From: Flavobacteriaceae bacterium
Lineage (GTDB): Bacteria; Bacteroidota; Bacteroidia; Flavobacteriales; Flavobacteriaceae
Assembly (NCBI GenBank): GCA_016649785.1
Contig: JAENXB010000057.1
Coordinates: forward strand, 1-13,444
Reading direction: 5' to 3'
Length of the DNA: 13,444 nucleotides
Below the pieces are notes generated by a model. That model searched no databases and had not been told where the DNA came from. It worked only from the letters and a program-made list of their open reading frames with translations. Position 1 is the first letter of the stretch; every line of letters starts with the position of its first letter. This document shows, one piece after another, positions 6,914 to 13,444 of this stretch. Made by a program: the position numbers and the translations under genes.

Positions 6914-7714
6914 ATGAATAAAAAACTTTCGGTCTTAAATTTTCTTTCGGTAATACTTGTAATCGCAGTTAATTATTTTGCCCAGGCTGGGCGATTTAAT
7001 AACAACACTATGGCTAGTCTGAGCAGGAAATACGATAATTTGTTCACCCCGGCAGGATATGCCTTTTCCATTTGGGGAATCATTTTTATTTCCCTGTTTT
7101 TTTATGCCGGATTCCAACTATACAAAGCTTTTTCAAGTTACTTCGACTCGGGTTATATCCTGAAAACCGGGTACTGGTTCATTATCGCCAATTTAGCCAA
7201 TGCCCTTTGGGTAGTAGTTTGGTTGTATGAATACACCTTTATTTCTGTAATCGTGATGTTTGTTATTTTGGGGAGTCTTTTAAAGATTGTTTTAAATACC
7301 AATATGGAACGCTGGGATGCTCCACTCAAAATAATCGCTTTTACCTGGTGGCCAATTTGTTTGTACGCCGGCTGGATCGCGGTGGCTTCTATTGCCAACG
7401 TAGCCGCTTACCTATCTAAAATAAGCTGGGATGGCTGGATATTTAGCGAAAGCCAGTGGACTGTGATTATGATTGTGATTGCAGTGATTTTAAATTCACT
7501 TATGATCTATAAACGAAATATGCGGGAATTTGCATTGGTAGGCGTATGGGCTCTTATTGCTATTTATGTGAGGCACGAGATCGGAAATCAACTTATTGCC
7601 TATACAGCCATTGGAGGTGCAATTTTACTTTTCGTTTATATCAGCTATCACGGATTTGTAAATAGAAAAACCAACCCTTTTTATAAGTTGCTAAATAGTA
7701 AGGCGAATATTTAA
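6914..7714 (+). CDS. Tryptophan-rich multi-pass membrane protein, TspO/MBR-related
   Basis: A 266-residue integral membrane protein with 12 tryptophans and about eight hydrophobic segments (roughly 5-24, 48-72, 85-105, 108-128, 138-163, 181-199, 204-220, 228-248). The block FTPAGYAFSIWGIIF (44-58) and the TWWPICLYAGWIAVASIAN region (144-162) are typical of what is annotated as tryptophan-rich sensory protein in flavobacteria. Classical TspO/MBR proteins have five membrane helices and about 160 residues, so this is an enlarged relative; tetrapyrrole or sterol binding should not be assumed. The start at 6914 places the first helix at once. Upstream there is only a one-mismatch box, TAATTTTA at 6882-6889, 24 bases before the ATG. 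Monocistronic as far as visible. Confidence 0.65.
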   Translation: MNKKLSVLNFLSVILVIAVNYFAQAGRFNNNTMASLSRKYDNLFTPAGYAFSIWGIIFISLFFYAGFQLYKAFSSYFDSGYILKTGYWFIIANLANALWVVVWLYEYTFISVIVMFVILGSLLKIVLNTNMERWDAPLKIIAFTWWPICLYAGWIAVASIANVAAYLSKISWDGWIFSESQWTVIMIVIAVILNSLMIYKRNMREFALVGVWALIAIYVRHEIGNQLIAYTAIGGAILLFVYISYHGFVNRKTNPFYKLLNSKANI

Positions 7715-7874
7715 AGCTCGCCTAAAAACATCAAATTCTTTATACTTTCCCATTTCCACATTTATTATTGGTTGAAATCAATCAAAATGGTACCGTCTCT
7801 ATTGATAAAAACATTGATTATTTTGAAGTTAACAGGGTTTAACCCCTATCAGGCACTATTCTAAAAGCAGTTTC

Positions 7875-7901
7875 TTACAAAAAACTATAAATTTTTTGTA
7901 A
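7875..7901. repeat. AT-rich inverted repeat overlapping the mfd -33 element
   Basis: TTACAAAAAA (7875-7884) and TTTTTTGTAA (7892-7901) are perfect 10-base inverted arms around a 7-base spacer, and the right arm contains the TTG (7896-7898) of the mfd promoter. It could be a weak terminator for the upstream gene, an operator, or chance in AT-rich DNA. The rest of the 217-base gap 7715-7931 shows no assignable gene. Confidence 0.4.
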
Positions 7902-7926
7902 AGGAAAGCCGCAGCGATTATCTTTG
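7896..7926 (+). promoter_or_regulatory. mfd promoter (TTG, 20-base spacer, TAnnTTTG) nearly abutting the ATG
   Basis: TTG at 7896-7898 and a perfect TATCTTTG at 7919-7926 have the same 20-base spacing as the fbp promoter. Only 5 bases separate the box from the mfd ATG at 7932, against 17-28 bases for the other perfect boxes in this window, so the transcript should begin at or within a few bases of the start codon. A 6-base inverted repeat, GCCGCA (7908-7913) and TGCGGC (7925-7930), brackets the box. Confidence 0.7.
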
Positions 7927-7931
7927 CGGCA

Positions 7932-10900
7932 ATGAGTAAAACCATAATTGCCAAATCTTTTGCACAGTCCCTGCAACAGCAGAAACTGCGAGAATCCATT
8001 GCCCTTTCCGAAGAAAATTCATCGCGAATTCACATAAAAGGCCTTGTTGGCTCTGCACTTTCCTATGTGCTTGCCAATGCTTTTGAAGAAGCAGACAAAC
8101 CCTTTTTGCTGATCTTTAACGATAAGGAAGAAGCCGCCTACTATCTGAATGACCTTGAACAACTTGTGGGTGAAAAGAATGTCTTGTTTTATCCCGGAAG
8201 TTACCGAAGGCCCTATCAACTTGAAGAAACCGACAACGCGAACGTTTTGTTGCGCTCTGAGGTGCTTAACCGAATAAATTCCCGTAAAAAACCGGCAATA
8301 ATTGTCACCTATCCCGATGCGCTTTTTGAAAAAGTGGTCACCCGAAAGGAACTGGAGAAGAGTACCTTGAAAATTTCGGTTGGTGATCTTCTATCTATTG
8401 ATTTTGTAAATGAAGTTTTATTTGAATACAAATTCAAGCGGGTGGATTTTGTGACTGAACCGGGCGAGTTTTCGGTTCGTGGTGGGATCATAGATGTTTT
8501 TTCCTTCAGCAATGACGAACCTTACCGGATCGAGTTTTTTGGGGATGAGGTAGACAGTATCCGAAGTTTTGATGTGGAAACCCAGCTTTCTACAGAAAAA
8601 GTCAAGAAGATCTCAGTGATGCCAAATGTGGAGAATAAAAAGCTGGATGAGGTACGGGAGAGTTTTTTTAAATATATCGCATCAAAAACTGTTGTTTTCG
8701 TTAAAAACCTGGATTTGCTTTCCGGGGCTATGGACAAACTTTTTGAGAAAGCCGAAGAAGCCTTTAAAGATTTATCAGAAGAAATAAAACACAGCAAACC
8801 GGAAGAACTTTTTTGTACCTCTGGATTGTTATTAAAGCAGTTGCTGGATTTTACGGTGGTTGAACTTGGTGACCAGGGATTTTTACAGGGAGGAGGCACT
8901 ATGCGCCACCCGCAACCTGGATCGGCAATTCAAAAAGAAGTAATTAGCTTTAATACAAAACCGCAACCTTCCTTTAATAAACAATTTAACCTGCTCATCG
9001 ATAATTTAATCGAAAACCAGGAGGCCGGATATAAAAACTTTATTTTTTGCGCCAGTGATCAGCAGGCAAAGCGTTTTCACGATATTTTTGAAGATCAGGA
9101 CAGAAAGGTGGAATATAAAACCCTGGTATTGTCCCTATATCAAGGTTTTATAGACGAAGATTCCAAATTGATTTGTTATACAGATCATCAGATCTTTGAG
9201 CGGTACCATAAATTCCATCTAAAAAACGGCTATGCCAAAAAACAGGCAATAACCCTGAAGGAACTCACTAATCTTGAGGTTGGCGATTATGTTACACATA
9301 TAGATCACGGGATTGGTAAATTTGGAGGATTGCAGAAGATAGATGTAGAGGGCAAAAAACAGGAAGCCATCAAATTGGTTTACGGCGAGCGCGATATTTT
9401 ATATCTCAGCATACACTCACTGCACAAAATTTCAAAATTCACAGGAAAGGACGGGAAACCGCCAAAAATTTATAAACTTGGCAGCAATTCCTGGAAGAAT
9501 TTAAAGGAAAAAACCAAGACGCGGGTCAAGCATATCGCGTTTAATTTAATTGAACTCTATGCCAAACGCCGGTTGCAGAAGGGTTTTGCCTTTGGCCCCG
9601 ACAGTTATTTGCAGAATGAACTGGAGGCTTCATTTATCTATGAAGATACACCAGATCAAACTACCGCGACCGCCGATGTGAAACTGGATATGGAAAACGA
9701 CCGCCCAATGGACCGGTTGGTGTGCGGAGATGTGGGTTTCGGAAAAACAGAAGTCGCAATCCGTGCTGCATTTAAGGCGGTAGATAACGGAAAACAAGTG
9801 GCTGTTTTGGTGCCGACTACCATTCTGGCATTTCAGCATCACAAAACATTTACTGAACGCCTAAAGGATTTTCCGGTGAGCGTAGATTATTTAAACCGGT
9901 TCAGGACGGCAAAAGAGCGCAAAGAAACCCTGGAGGATCTGGCAAAGGGGAGCGTAGACATCATTATTGGGACCCATCAATTGGTGAGCAAAGCGGTTAA
10001 GTTCAAAGATCTTGGTTTGCTGATCGTGGATGAAGAACAAAAATTTGGAGTAGCGGTAAAAGACAAGCTGAAGACCATCAAGGAAAATGTGGATACGCTT
10101 ACGCTTACGGCAACTCCTATTCCGAGAACGCTGCAATTCAGCCTGATGGCGGCACGGGATCTGTCAACTATTTCTACGCCACCGCCAAACAGGTATCCTA
10201 TTGAAAGCAATTTTGTTCGATTTTCAGAAGAAATAATCCGCGATGCCATTATTTATGAGATCCAGCGGGGCGGACAGGTTTTCTTTATTCATAACAGGAT
10301 CGAGAACATAAAGGAAGTTGCCGGGATGATCCAACGACTGGTACCCGATGCAAAAGTAGGCGTGGGCCACGGACAAATGGAAGGAAAAAAACTCGAAAAG
10401 TTGATGCTCAGTTTTATGAACGGCGAATTTGATGTGCTGGTTTCCACAACCATCGTTGAAAGCGGGCTTGATGTTACTAATGCCAACACGATCTTTATAA
10501 ATAACGCAAATAATTTCGGATTGTCTGATCTGCACCAAATGCGGGGTCGCGTGGGTCGAAGCAACAAAAAGGCGTTTTGTTATTTTATCACTCCGCCGGA
10601 ATCTGCAATGACCGATGATGCCCGGAAACGGATGACCGCCCTGGAACAGTTCAGCGAACTTGGCAGCGGCTTCAACATCGCGATGAAGGATCTTGAAATT
10701 CGCGGAGCCGGGGACTTGTTGGGCGGTGAACAAAGCGGTTTCATCAATGAAATAGGATTTGAAACCTATCAAAAGATCCTGAATGAAGCCATTGAAGAAC
10801 TAAAAGAAAATGAATTTAGGGAACTCTATAAGGAAAGCGAGAATATTGGGGATAAAACCTTTGTAAAAGATACCCAGATAGATGCCGATTTTGAGTTGTT

Positions 10901-11360
10901 GTTCCCCGATGATTATATCAACAATATCTCGGAACGCCTTAATTTATATACCGAACTGAACAGCATTAAAACCGAAGTTGATCTGAAAAAATTTGAAGCA
11001 CGCCTTGTTGACAGGTTTGGCGAGTTGCCTACACAGGCGATAGATTTGCTGAACAGCGTGCGTATAAAATGGATCGCTTCCAAAATTGGGCTTGAAAAAG
11101 TGGTGATGAAACAGGGGAAATTTATTGGTTATTTTATTTCCGACCAGCAATCAAGCTTTTACCAGACAAATGCTTTTACAAAGGTATTGCAATATGTACA
11201 ATCCCATTCTCATTCCTGTACCATGAAGGAAAAGAAAACCCGCGCCGGGTTGAGATTGCTGTTAACTTTTGAAAAAATAAATTCAATAGACAAAGCCTTA
11301 AAAGTGCTGGAGCCATTGGATTTTATGCCAAAACACGTGGAAGATCTCACAGGTCTTTAA
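7932..11360 (+). CDS. mfd: Transcription-repair coupling factor Mfd
   Basis: A 1142-residue ATP-dependent translocase that removes RNA polymerase stalled at DNA lesions and recruits UvrA. Domains in order: a UvrB-like N-terminal part with PGEFSVRGGIIDVF (177-190); the CarD-like RNA polymerase interaction domain from about 440 to 510, with EVGDYVTHIDHGIGKF (449-464); the RecG-like helicase motor with Walker A GDVGFGKT (599-606), Walker B DEEQ (700-703), motif III TAT (726-728) and motif VI RGRVGR (871-876); and the C-terminal TRCF domain at about 985-1090. Length is normal. The start at 7932 is the only Met near the N-terminus. The final residues DLTGL and the stop are encoded by the first arm of a repeat hairpin. 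Convergent with yraN. Confidence 0.97.
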   Translation: MSKTIIAKSFAQSLQQQKLRESIALSEENSSRIHIKGLVGSALSYVLANAFEEADKPFLLIFNDKEEAAYYLNDLEQLVGEKNVLFYPGSYRRPYQLEETDNANVLLRSEVLNRINSRKKPAIIVTYPDALFEKVVTRKELEKSTLKISVGDLLSIDFVNEVLFEYKFKRVDFVTEPGEFSVRGGIIDVFSFSNDEPYRIEFFGDEVDSIRSFDVETQLSTEKVKKISVMPNVENKKLDEVRESFFKYIASKTVVFVKNLDLLSGAMDKLFEKAEEAFKDLSEEIKHSKPEELFCTSGLLLKQLLDFTVVELGDQGFLQGGGTMRHPQPGSAIQKEVISFNTKPQPSFNKQFNLLIDNLIENQEAGYKNFIFCASDQQAKRFHDIFEDQDRKVEYKTLVLSLYQGFIDEDSKLICYTDHQIFERYHKFHLKNGYAKKQAITLKELTNLEVGDYVTHIDHGIGKFGGLQKIDVEGKKQEAIKLVYGERDILYLSIHSLHKISKFTGKDGKPPKIYKLGSNSWKNLKEKTKTRVKHIAFNLIELYAKRRLQKGFAFGPDSYLQNELEASFIYEDTPDQTTATADVKLDMENDRPMDRLVCGDVGFGKTEVAIRAAFKAVDNGKQVAVLVPTTILAFQHHKTFTERLKDFPVSVDYLNRFRTAKERKETLEDLAKGSVDIIIGTHQLVSKAVKFKDLGLLIVDEEQKFGVAVKDKLKTIKENVDTLTLTATPIPRTLQFSLMAARDLSTISTPPPNRYPIESNFVRFSEEIIRDAIIYEIQRGGQVFFIHNRIENIKEVAGMIQRLVPDAKVGVGHGQMEGKKLEKLMLSFMNGEFDVLVSTTIVESGLDVTNANTIFINNANNFGLSDLHQMRGRVGRSNKKAFCYFITPPESAMTDDARKRMTALEQFSELGSGFNIAMKDLEIRGAGDLLGGEQSGFINEIGFETYQKILNEAIEELKENEFRELYKESENIGDKTFVKDTQIDADFELLFPDDYINNISERLNLYTELNSIKTEVDLKKFEARLVDRFGELPTQAIDLLNSVRIKWIASKIGLEKVVMKQGKFIGYFISDQQSSFYQTNAFTKVLQYVQSHSHSCTMKEKKTRAGLRLLLTFEKINSIDKALKVLEPLDFMPKHVEDLTGL

Positions 11361-11374
11361 GATCTGTGAGGTCT
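11342..11374. repeat. CCTCACAG-type hairpin A, overlapping the mfd stop
   Basis: Arms GATCTCACAGGTC (11343-11355) and GATCTGTGAGGTC (11361-11373) pair fully in RNA, allowing two G-U pairs, with one further A-U pair outside. The left arm is mfd coding sequence and the loop holds the stop codon. The arms are near-copies of those in hairpin B, so the two look like units of one repeat family. Confidence 0.75.
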
Positions 11375-11381
11375 ATAATCG

Positions 11382-11417
11382 TAAAACCTCACAGATACTG
11401 AAACCTGTGAGGTTTTA
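11382..11417. terminator. Hairpin B, probable bidirectional terminator between mfd and yraN
   Basis: TAAAACCTCACAG (11382-11394) and CTGTGAGGTTTTA (11405-11417) are perfect 13-base inverted arms around a 10-base loop. An A-run enters the stem and a T-run leaves it on both strands, the polarity expected of an intrinsic terminator, and it sits 22 bases after the mfd stop and 21 bases after the yraN stop on the other strand. The T-run is only four long, so efficiency is uncertain. Confidence 0.65.
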
Positions 11418-11437
11418 ACCACAAATCTATCGGGATC

Positions 11438-11815
11438 TTAAATTATGTTTTTCTGTCCAAAATGTAAAAACGCGTCTTCCAAATGTTCTAATCTTGTTCC
11501 GGCCTTGTTTTTAATGATCGCCACAATGTCAAATCTCACTTCCACGTCCAAATTGTGATCAGTTATAAAATGATCGACAGCTTTTACGAGGTTCTGAATT
11601 TGTTTGGCCTTAACAAATTCCTGGGGGTTTCCAAAATCTGGCGTGCTGCGGGTTTTAACTTCAATTATGGCAAGTGTTTTGCCTTTACGGGCAATGATAT
11701 CAACTTCCGCTTTTTGGAATTTAAAGTTTCTGGCAACAATTTTATACCCTTTTTTCAGAAGAAATTGCACAGCCAGTTCTTCCCCATTTTTTCCCAGTTC
11801 GTTATGTGCCGCCAT
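11438..11815 (-). CDS. yraN: YraN family (UPF0102) predicted nuclease-fold protein
   Basis: A 125-residue member of the YraN/UPF0102 family, which has a restriction-endonuclease/Holliday-junction-resolvase-like fold but no settled cellular role; links to DNA repair or recombination are by fold only. Visible family marks: the N-terminal helix HNELGKNGEELAVQFLLKKG (4-23) with the conserved Glu12 or Glu13, then AEVDIIA (36-42) with Asp39, IEVKTR (51-56) with Glu52 and Lys54, the usual D...ExK metal-site pattern, and VRFDIVAI (93-100). Full length. No TAnnTTTG box is seen in the 112 bases upstream, so it may be read through from the lipoprotein gene or use a weaker promoter. Convergent with mfd. 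Confidence 0.92.
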   Translation of the reverse strand: MAAHNELGKNGEELAVQFLLKKGYKIVARNFKFQKAEVDIIARKGKTLAIIEVKTRSTPDFGNPQEFVKAKQIQNLVKAVDHFITDHNLDVEVRFDIVAIIKNKAGTRLEHLEDAFLHFGQKNII

Positions 11816-11834
11816 TTATGTATTTTATTAGATG

Positions 11835-11852
11835 TATAAATTTTAATTTATA
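11835..11852. repeat. AT-only inverted repeat upstream of yraN
   Basis: TATAAATT (11835-11842) and AATTTATA (11845-11852) are perfect 8-base arms with a 2-base centre, about 20 bases before the yraN ATG. It could be a protein-binding site, but AT-only palindromes arise easily by chance. Confidence 0.35.
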
Positions 11853-11861
11853 AAAGTGACT

Positions 11862-11918
11862 CATTTTTTAGGATATGCAAATAGGGGATATCACCCTATT
11901 TGCATATCCTAAAAAATG
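11862..11918. repeat. Perfect 25-base-arm palindrome between the lipoprotein gene and yraN
   Basis: The arms 11862-11886 and 11894-11918 are exact reverse complements over 25 bases, separated by the 7-base loop GATATCA. The outer part of the left arm is CATTTTTTAGG and of the right arm CCTAAAAAATG, so on either strand the RNA stem starts with a U-run and ends with an A-run. That is opposite to an intrinsic terminator. It begins 9 bases beyond the lipoprotein stop and would form a strong hairpin in any transcript reading on into yraN. Possible roles are an mRNA 3'-end stabiliser, a processing site, a protein-binding palindrome or a small non-autonomous mobile repeat. Confidence 0.9.
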
Positions 11919-11927
11919 TCAATACAC

Positions 11928-12503
11928 CTATAATTTATACACGATCGTTTGTATCCGAAGATTTAGTTCTGCAATTTCTTCGGGGGAGGCTTCTATAATA
12001 TGATCTCCATAAAATTTGACCTTTGGCTCCTTTTCAGGAGACAGAAAGATACGAAGTTTGCTTTTTTCAAATTTCCCTTCGTTCCAAACCACGGCACCGC
12101 TGTAATCCCATCCAAACCCGTAAAATGAAATAGGTTTGCCGTTCAGCTTATTTAATTCATCATAGGTAGTTCCAATTCTTATCTCGGTTGTGGATTTCCA
12201 GTCTCCCCCAATTGAAATCCGGATATCATAAATTTTAGTCCGTGAAGCGTCGGCCCAGGTAATATTCAATTCGTTGGGAGTATTGGGATATAAAACGCTG
12301 TAAGGAAGTTCTTCGGCGCCTTCTTCAAAAACGCCAATAGCTTCATAAAGATTGGCATCCGGATATTTATCTTTAATTTCTTCAGAATTAAATCTGATAA
12401 GATTTTCAATCACAAATTTGTCCAAAGTTGTGGTAGTTGTATTTTTTGTGCTGCTGCAGGAAGCCAGGCTGAGGGCAATAAATAATAAGAATATTTTTCG
12501 CAT
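11928..12503 (-). CDS. Uncharacterised lipoprotein
   Basis: A 191-residue protein that I do not recognise as a named family. It begins with a lipoprotein signal peptide: two basic residues, a hydrophobic run (FLLFIALSLA) and a lipobox ending LASC with Cys16 as the predicted lipidated residue. After the Cys comes SSTKNTTTTT, a flexible Ser/Thr linker, without the acidic run linked to surface export in Bacteroidota, so a periplasm-facing location is more likely. The mature part (about 28-191) alternates short polar and aromatic strands, for example RIGTTYDELNKLNGKPISFYGFGWDYSG in two parts at 109-120 and 121-136, and looks like a mixed alpha/beta domain with a helix near 173-186. No clear promoter box. 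The 25-base-arm palindrome follows 9 bases after its stop. Confidence 0.8.
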   Translation of the reverse strand: MRKIFLLFIALSLASCSSTKNTTTTTLDKFVIENLIRFNSEEIKDKYPDANLYEAIGVFEEGAEELPYSVLYPNTPNELNITWADASRTKIYDIRISIGGDWKSTTEIRIGTTYDELNKLNGKPISFYGFGWDYSGAVVWNEGKFEKSKLRIFLSPEKEPKVKFYGDHIIEASPEEIAELNLRIQTIVYKL

Positions 12504-12569
12504 TGGTTTAATTTTGGCTAATATTAGATAGATTTTCCACAGTTGCCTTGTCTTTTACAAGAATTTAAC

Positions 12570-12598
12570 TTGAAGTATTTAACAGATGCTTACCTTTG
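12570..12598 (+). promoter_or_regulatory. metG promoter (TTG, 18-base spacer, TAnnTTTG)
   Basis: TTG at 12570-12572 and a perfect TACCTTTG at 12591-12598 lie upstream of metG; the box ends 25 bases before the ATG at 12624. Spacing is 18 bases, slightly shorter than the 20 of fbp and mfd. Confidence 0.68.
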
Positions 12599-12623
12599 CA
12601 ATCTTAAAAAAGATTTATAATAA

Positions 12624-13444
12624 ATGAATAATTCTCCACAACGATATACTATTACAGCAGCATTGCCTTACACAAACGGCCCTATTCATATTGGGCATTT
12701 GGCAGGGGTCTATGTACCGGCAGATATTTATGCGCGGTTTTTAAGAATGCAGGGAAATGATGTTGCCTTTGTTTGCGGAAGCGATGAGCACGGCGTGGCA
12801 ATTCCTATGAAAGCAAAAAAAGAAGGAGTAACCCCTCAGCAAATAATCGATAAATATCACGCGATAATTAAAAGGTCCTTTGAGGATTTTGGGGTTTCGT
12901 TTGATAATTATTCCCGGACTTCGAATAAAATTCATCATAAAACCGCTTCAGAATTTTTTATTAAATTATATGAGGAAGGAAAGTTTATTGAAGAAACCAC
13001 CGAGCAATTATACGATGCAGAGGCCAATCAGTTTTTGGCAGACCGGTTTGTAACCGGAACTTGCCCAAAATGCGGTAATGAAGAGGCTTACGGAGATCAA
13101 TGTGAAAATTGCGGAACTTCCCTAAATGCCACCGATTTAATAAATCCTAAATCGGCTATTACCGGTGCCAAGCCAACTATGAAGGAAACAAAACACTGGT
13201 TTTTGCCGCTGGATCAATATGAGGACTGGTTAAAAGAATGGATCCTGGTAGGCCATAAAAAAGACTGGAAAACCAACGTGTACGGGCAGGTGAAATCCTG
13301 GATAGACGATGGCTTAAGGGCGCGTGCAGTAACCAGGGATCTGGATTGGGGAATTCCGGTCCCTTTGAAAGATGCAGAAGGAAAAGTGCTTTATGTTTGG
13401 TTTGATGCGCCTATAGGTTATATTTCTTCAACCATAGAATGGGC
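12624..13444 (+). CDS. metG: Methionyl-tRNA synthetase, N-terminal part (cut by the window end)
   Basis: The first 273 residues of methionyl-tRNA synthetase, which charges tRNA-Met with methionine in the cytoplasm. The frame is open to the last base. Class I marks are clear: TAALPYTNGPIHIGHLAG (11-28) with the HIGH signature at 22-25, and CGSDEHG (51-57). The zinc-binding knuckle has four cysteines, CPKC (147-150) and CENC (160-163), as in the MetG1 type with one zinc site region. RDLDWGIPVP (238-247) and YVWFDAPIGYISS (257-269) are the conserved core blocks that follow the connective domain. The KMSKS loop and anticodon-binding domain lie beyond the window. Start at 12624 is supported by the promoter 25 bases upstream and by the family motif ten residues in. 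Confidence 0.97.
   Translation, partial: MNNSPQRYTITAALPYTNGPIHIGHLAGVYVPADIYARFLRMQGNDVAFVCGSDEHGVAIPMKAKKEGVTPQQIIDKYHAIIKRSFEDFGVSFDNYSRTSNKIHHKTASEFFIKLYEEGKFIEETTEQLYDAEANQFLADRFVTGTCPKCGNEEAYGDQCENCGTSLNATDLINPKSAITGAKPTMKETKHWFLPLDQYEDWLKEWILVGHKKDWKTNVYGQVKSWIDDGLRARAVTRDLDWGIPVPLKDAEGKVLYVWFDAPIGYISSTIEW

Noticed and set aside
7835..7845. Small palindrome GGGTTTAACCC in the gap before mfd
   Set aside because: Five-base arms with a one-base centre; too short to separate from chance, and too far from the mfd promoter to call an operator.
7715..7864. Open stretch of 49 codons in the same frame directly after the TspO-related gene's stop, ending in a 25-codon ATG frame (7787-7864)
   Set aside because: No promoter box or recognisable protein motif; a run of this length is not rare in AT-rich intergenic DNA, and the gene's own end looks natural.
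10224..10772. 182-codon open frame antisense to mfd
   Set aside because: It lies opposite the conserved Mfd helicase motifs and its product shows no coherent fold or motif; it is a coding shadow.

Overview
The window looks like an ordinary chromosomal stretch from a member of Bacteroidota, most likely a marine-type Flavobacteriaceae (relatives of Gramella, Salegentibacter or Zunongwangia). The evidence is AT-rich DNA, no strong Shine-Dalgarno sequences, seven perfect copies of the Bacteroidota promoter element TAnnTTTG in the right place and orientation, and gene families typical of that group. I see no phage, transposase, CRISPR, tRNA or rRNA. No gene-free stretch exceeds about 220 bases.

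Layout. At the left, minus-strand genes run leftward: two divergently promoted GNAT acetyltransferases resembling spermidine/thialysine acetyltransferases (5142-4663 and 4588-4118), an aspartate kinase 5 bases behind the second one (4112-2859), a two-domain OlsF-like acyltransferase for aminolipid synthesis (2803-1004), a YhfK-like SDR protein (901-257) and a small YwbE-family protein (226-26). From 5272 a class 1 fructose-1,6-bisphosphatase runs rightward and its stop overlaps that of a convergent TerB-like gene (6710-6279). Next come a tryptophan-rich membrane protein related to TspO (6914-7714) and mfd, the transcription-repair coupling factor (7932-11360). Convergent to mfd are yraN (11815-11438) and an uncharacterised lipoprotein (12503-11928). 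The window ends inside metG (12624 onward).

How the genes relate. Most are independent housekeeping units: gluconeogenesis (fbp), entry to aspartate-family amino acids (aspartate kinase), membrane aminolipids (olsF), DNA repair (mfd, perhaps yraN) and translation (metG). The clear operon candidate is acetyltransferase plus aspartate kinase. SDR plus ywbE is a second, weaker one.

The most unusual material is non-coding: a perfect 25-bp-arm palindrome between the lipoprotein and yraN whose T/A polarity is wrong for a terminator, a pair of related CCTCACAG hairpins at the 3' end of mfd that supply its last codons, and an mfd promoter so close to its ATG that the message should be leaderless or nearly so. 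I did not find a convincing new multi-gene system.
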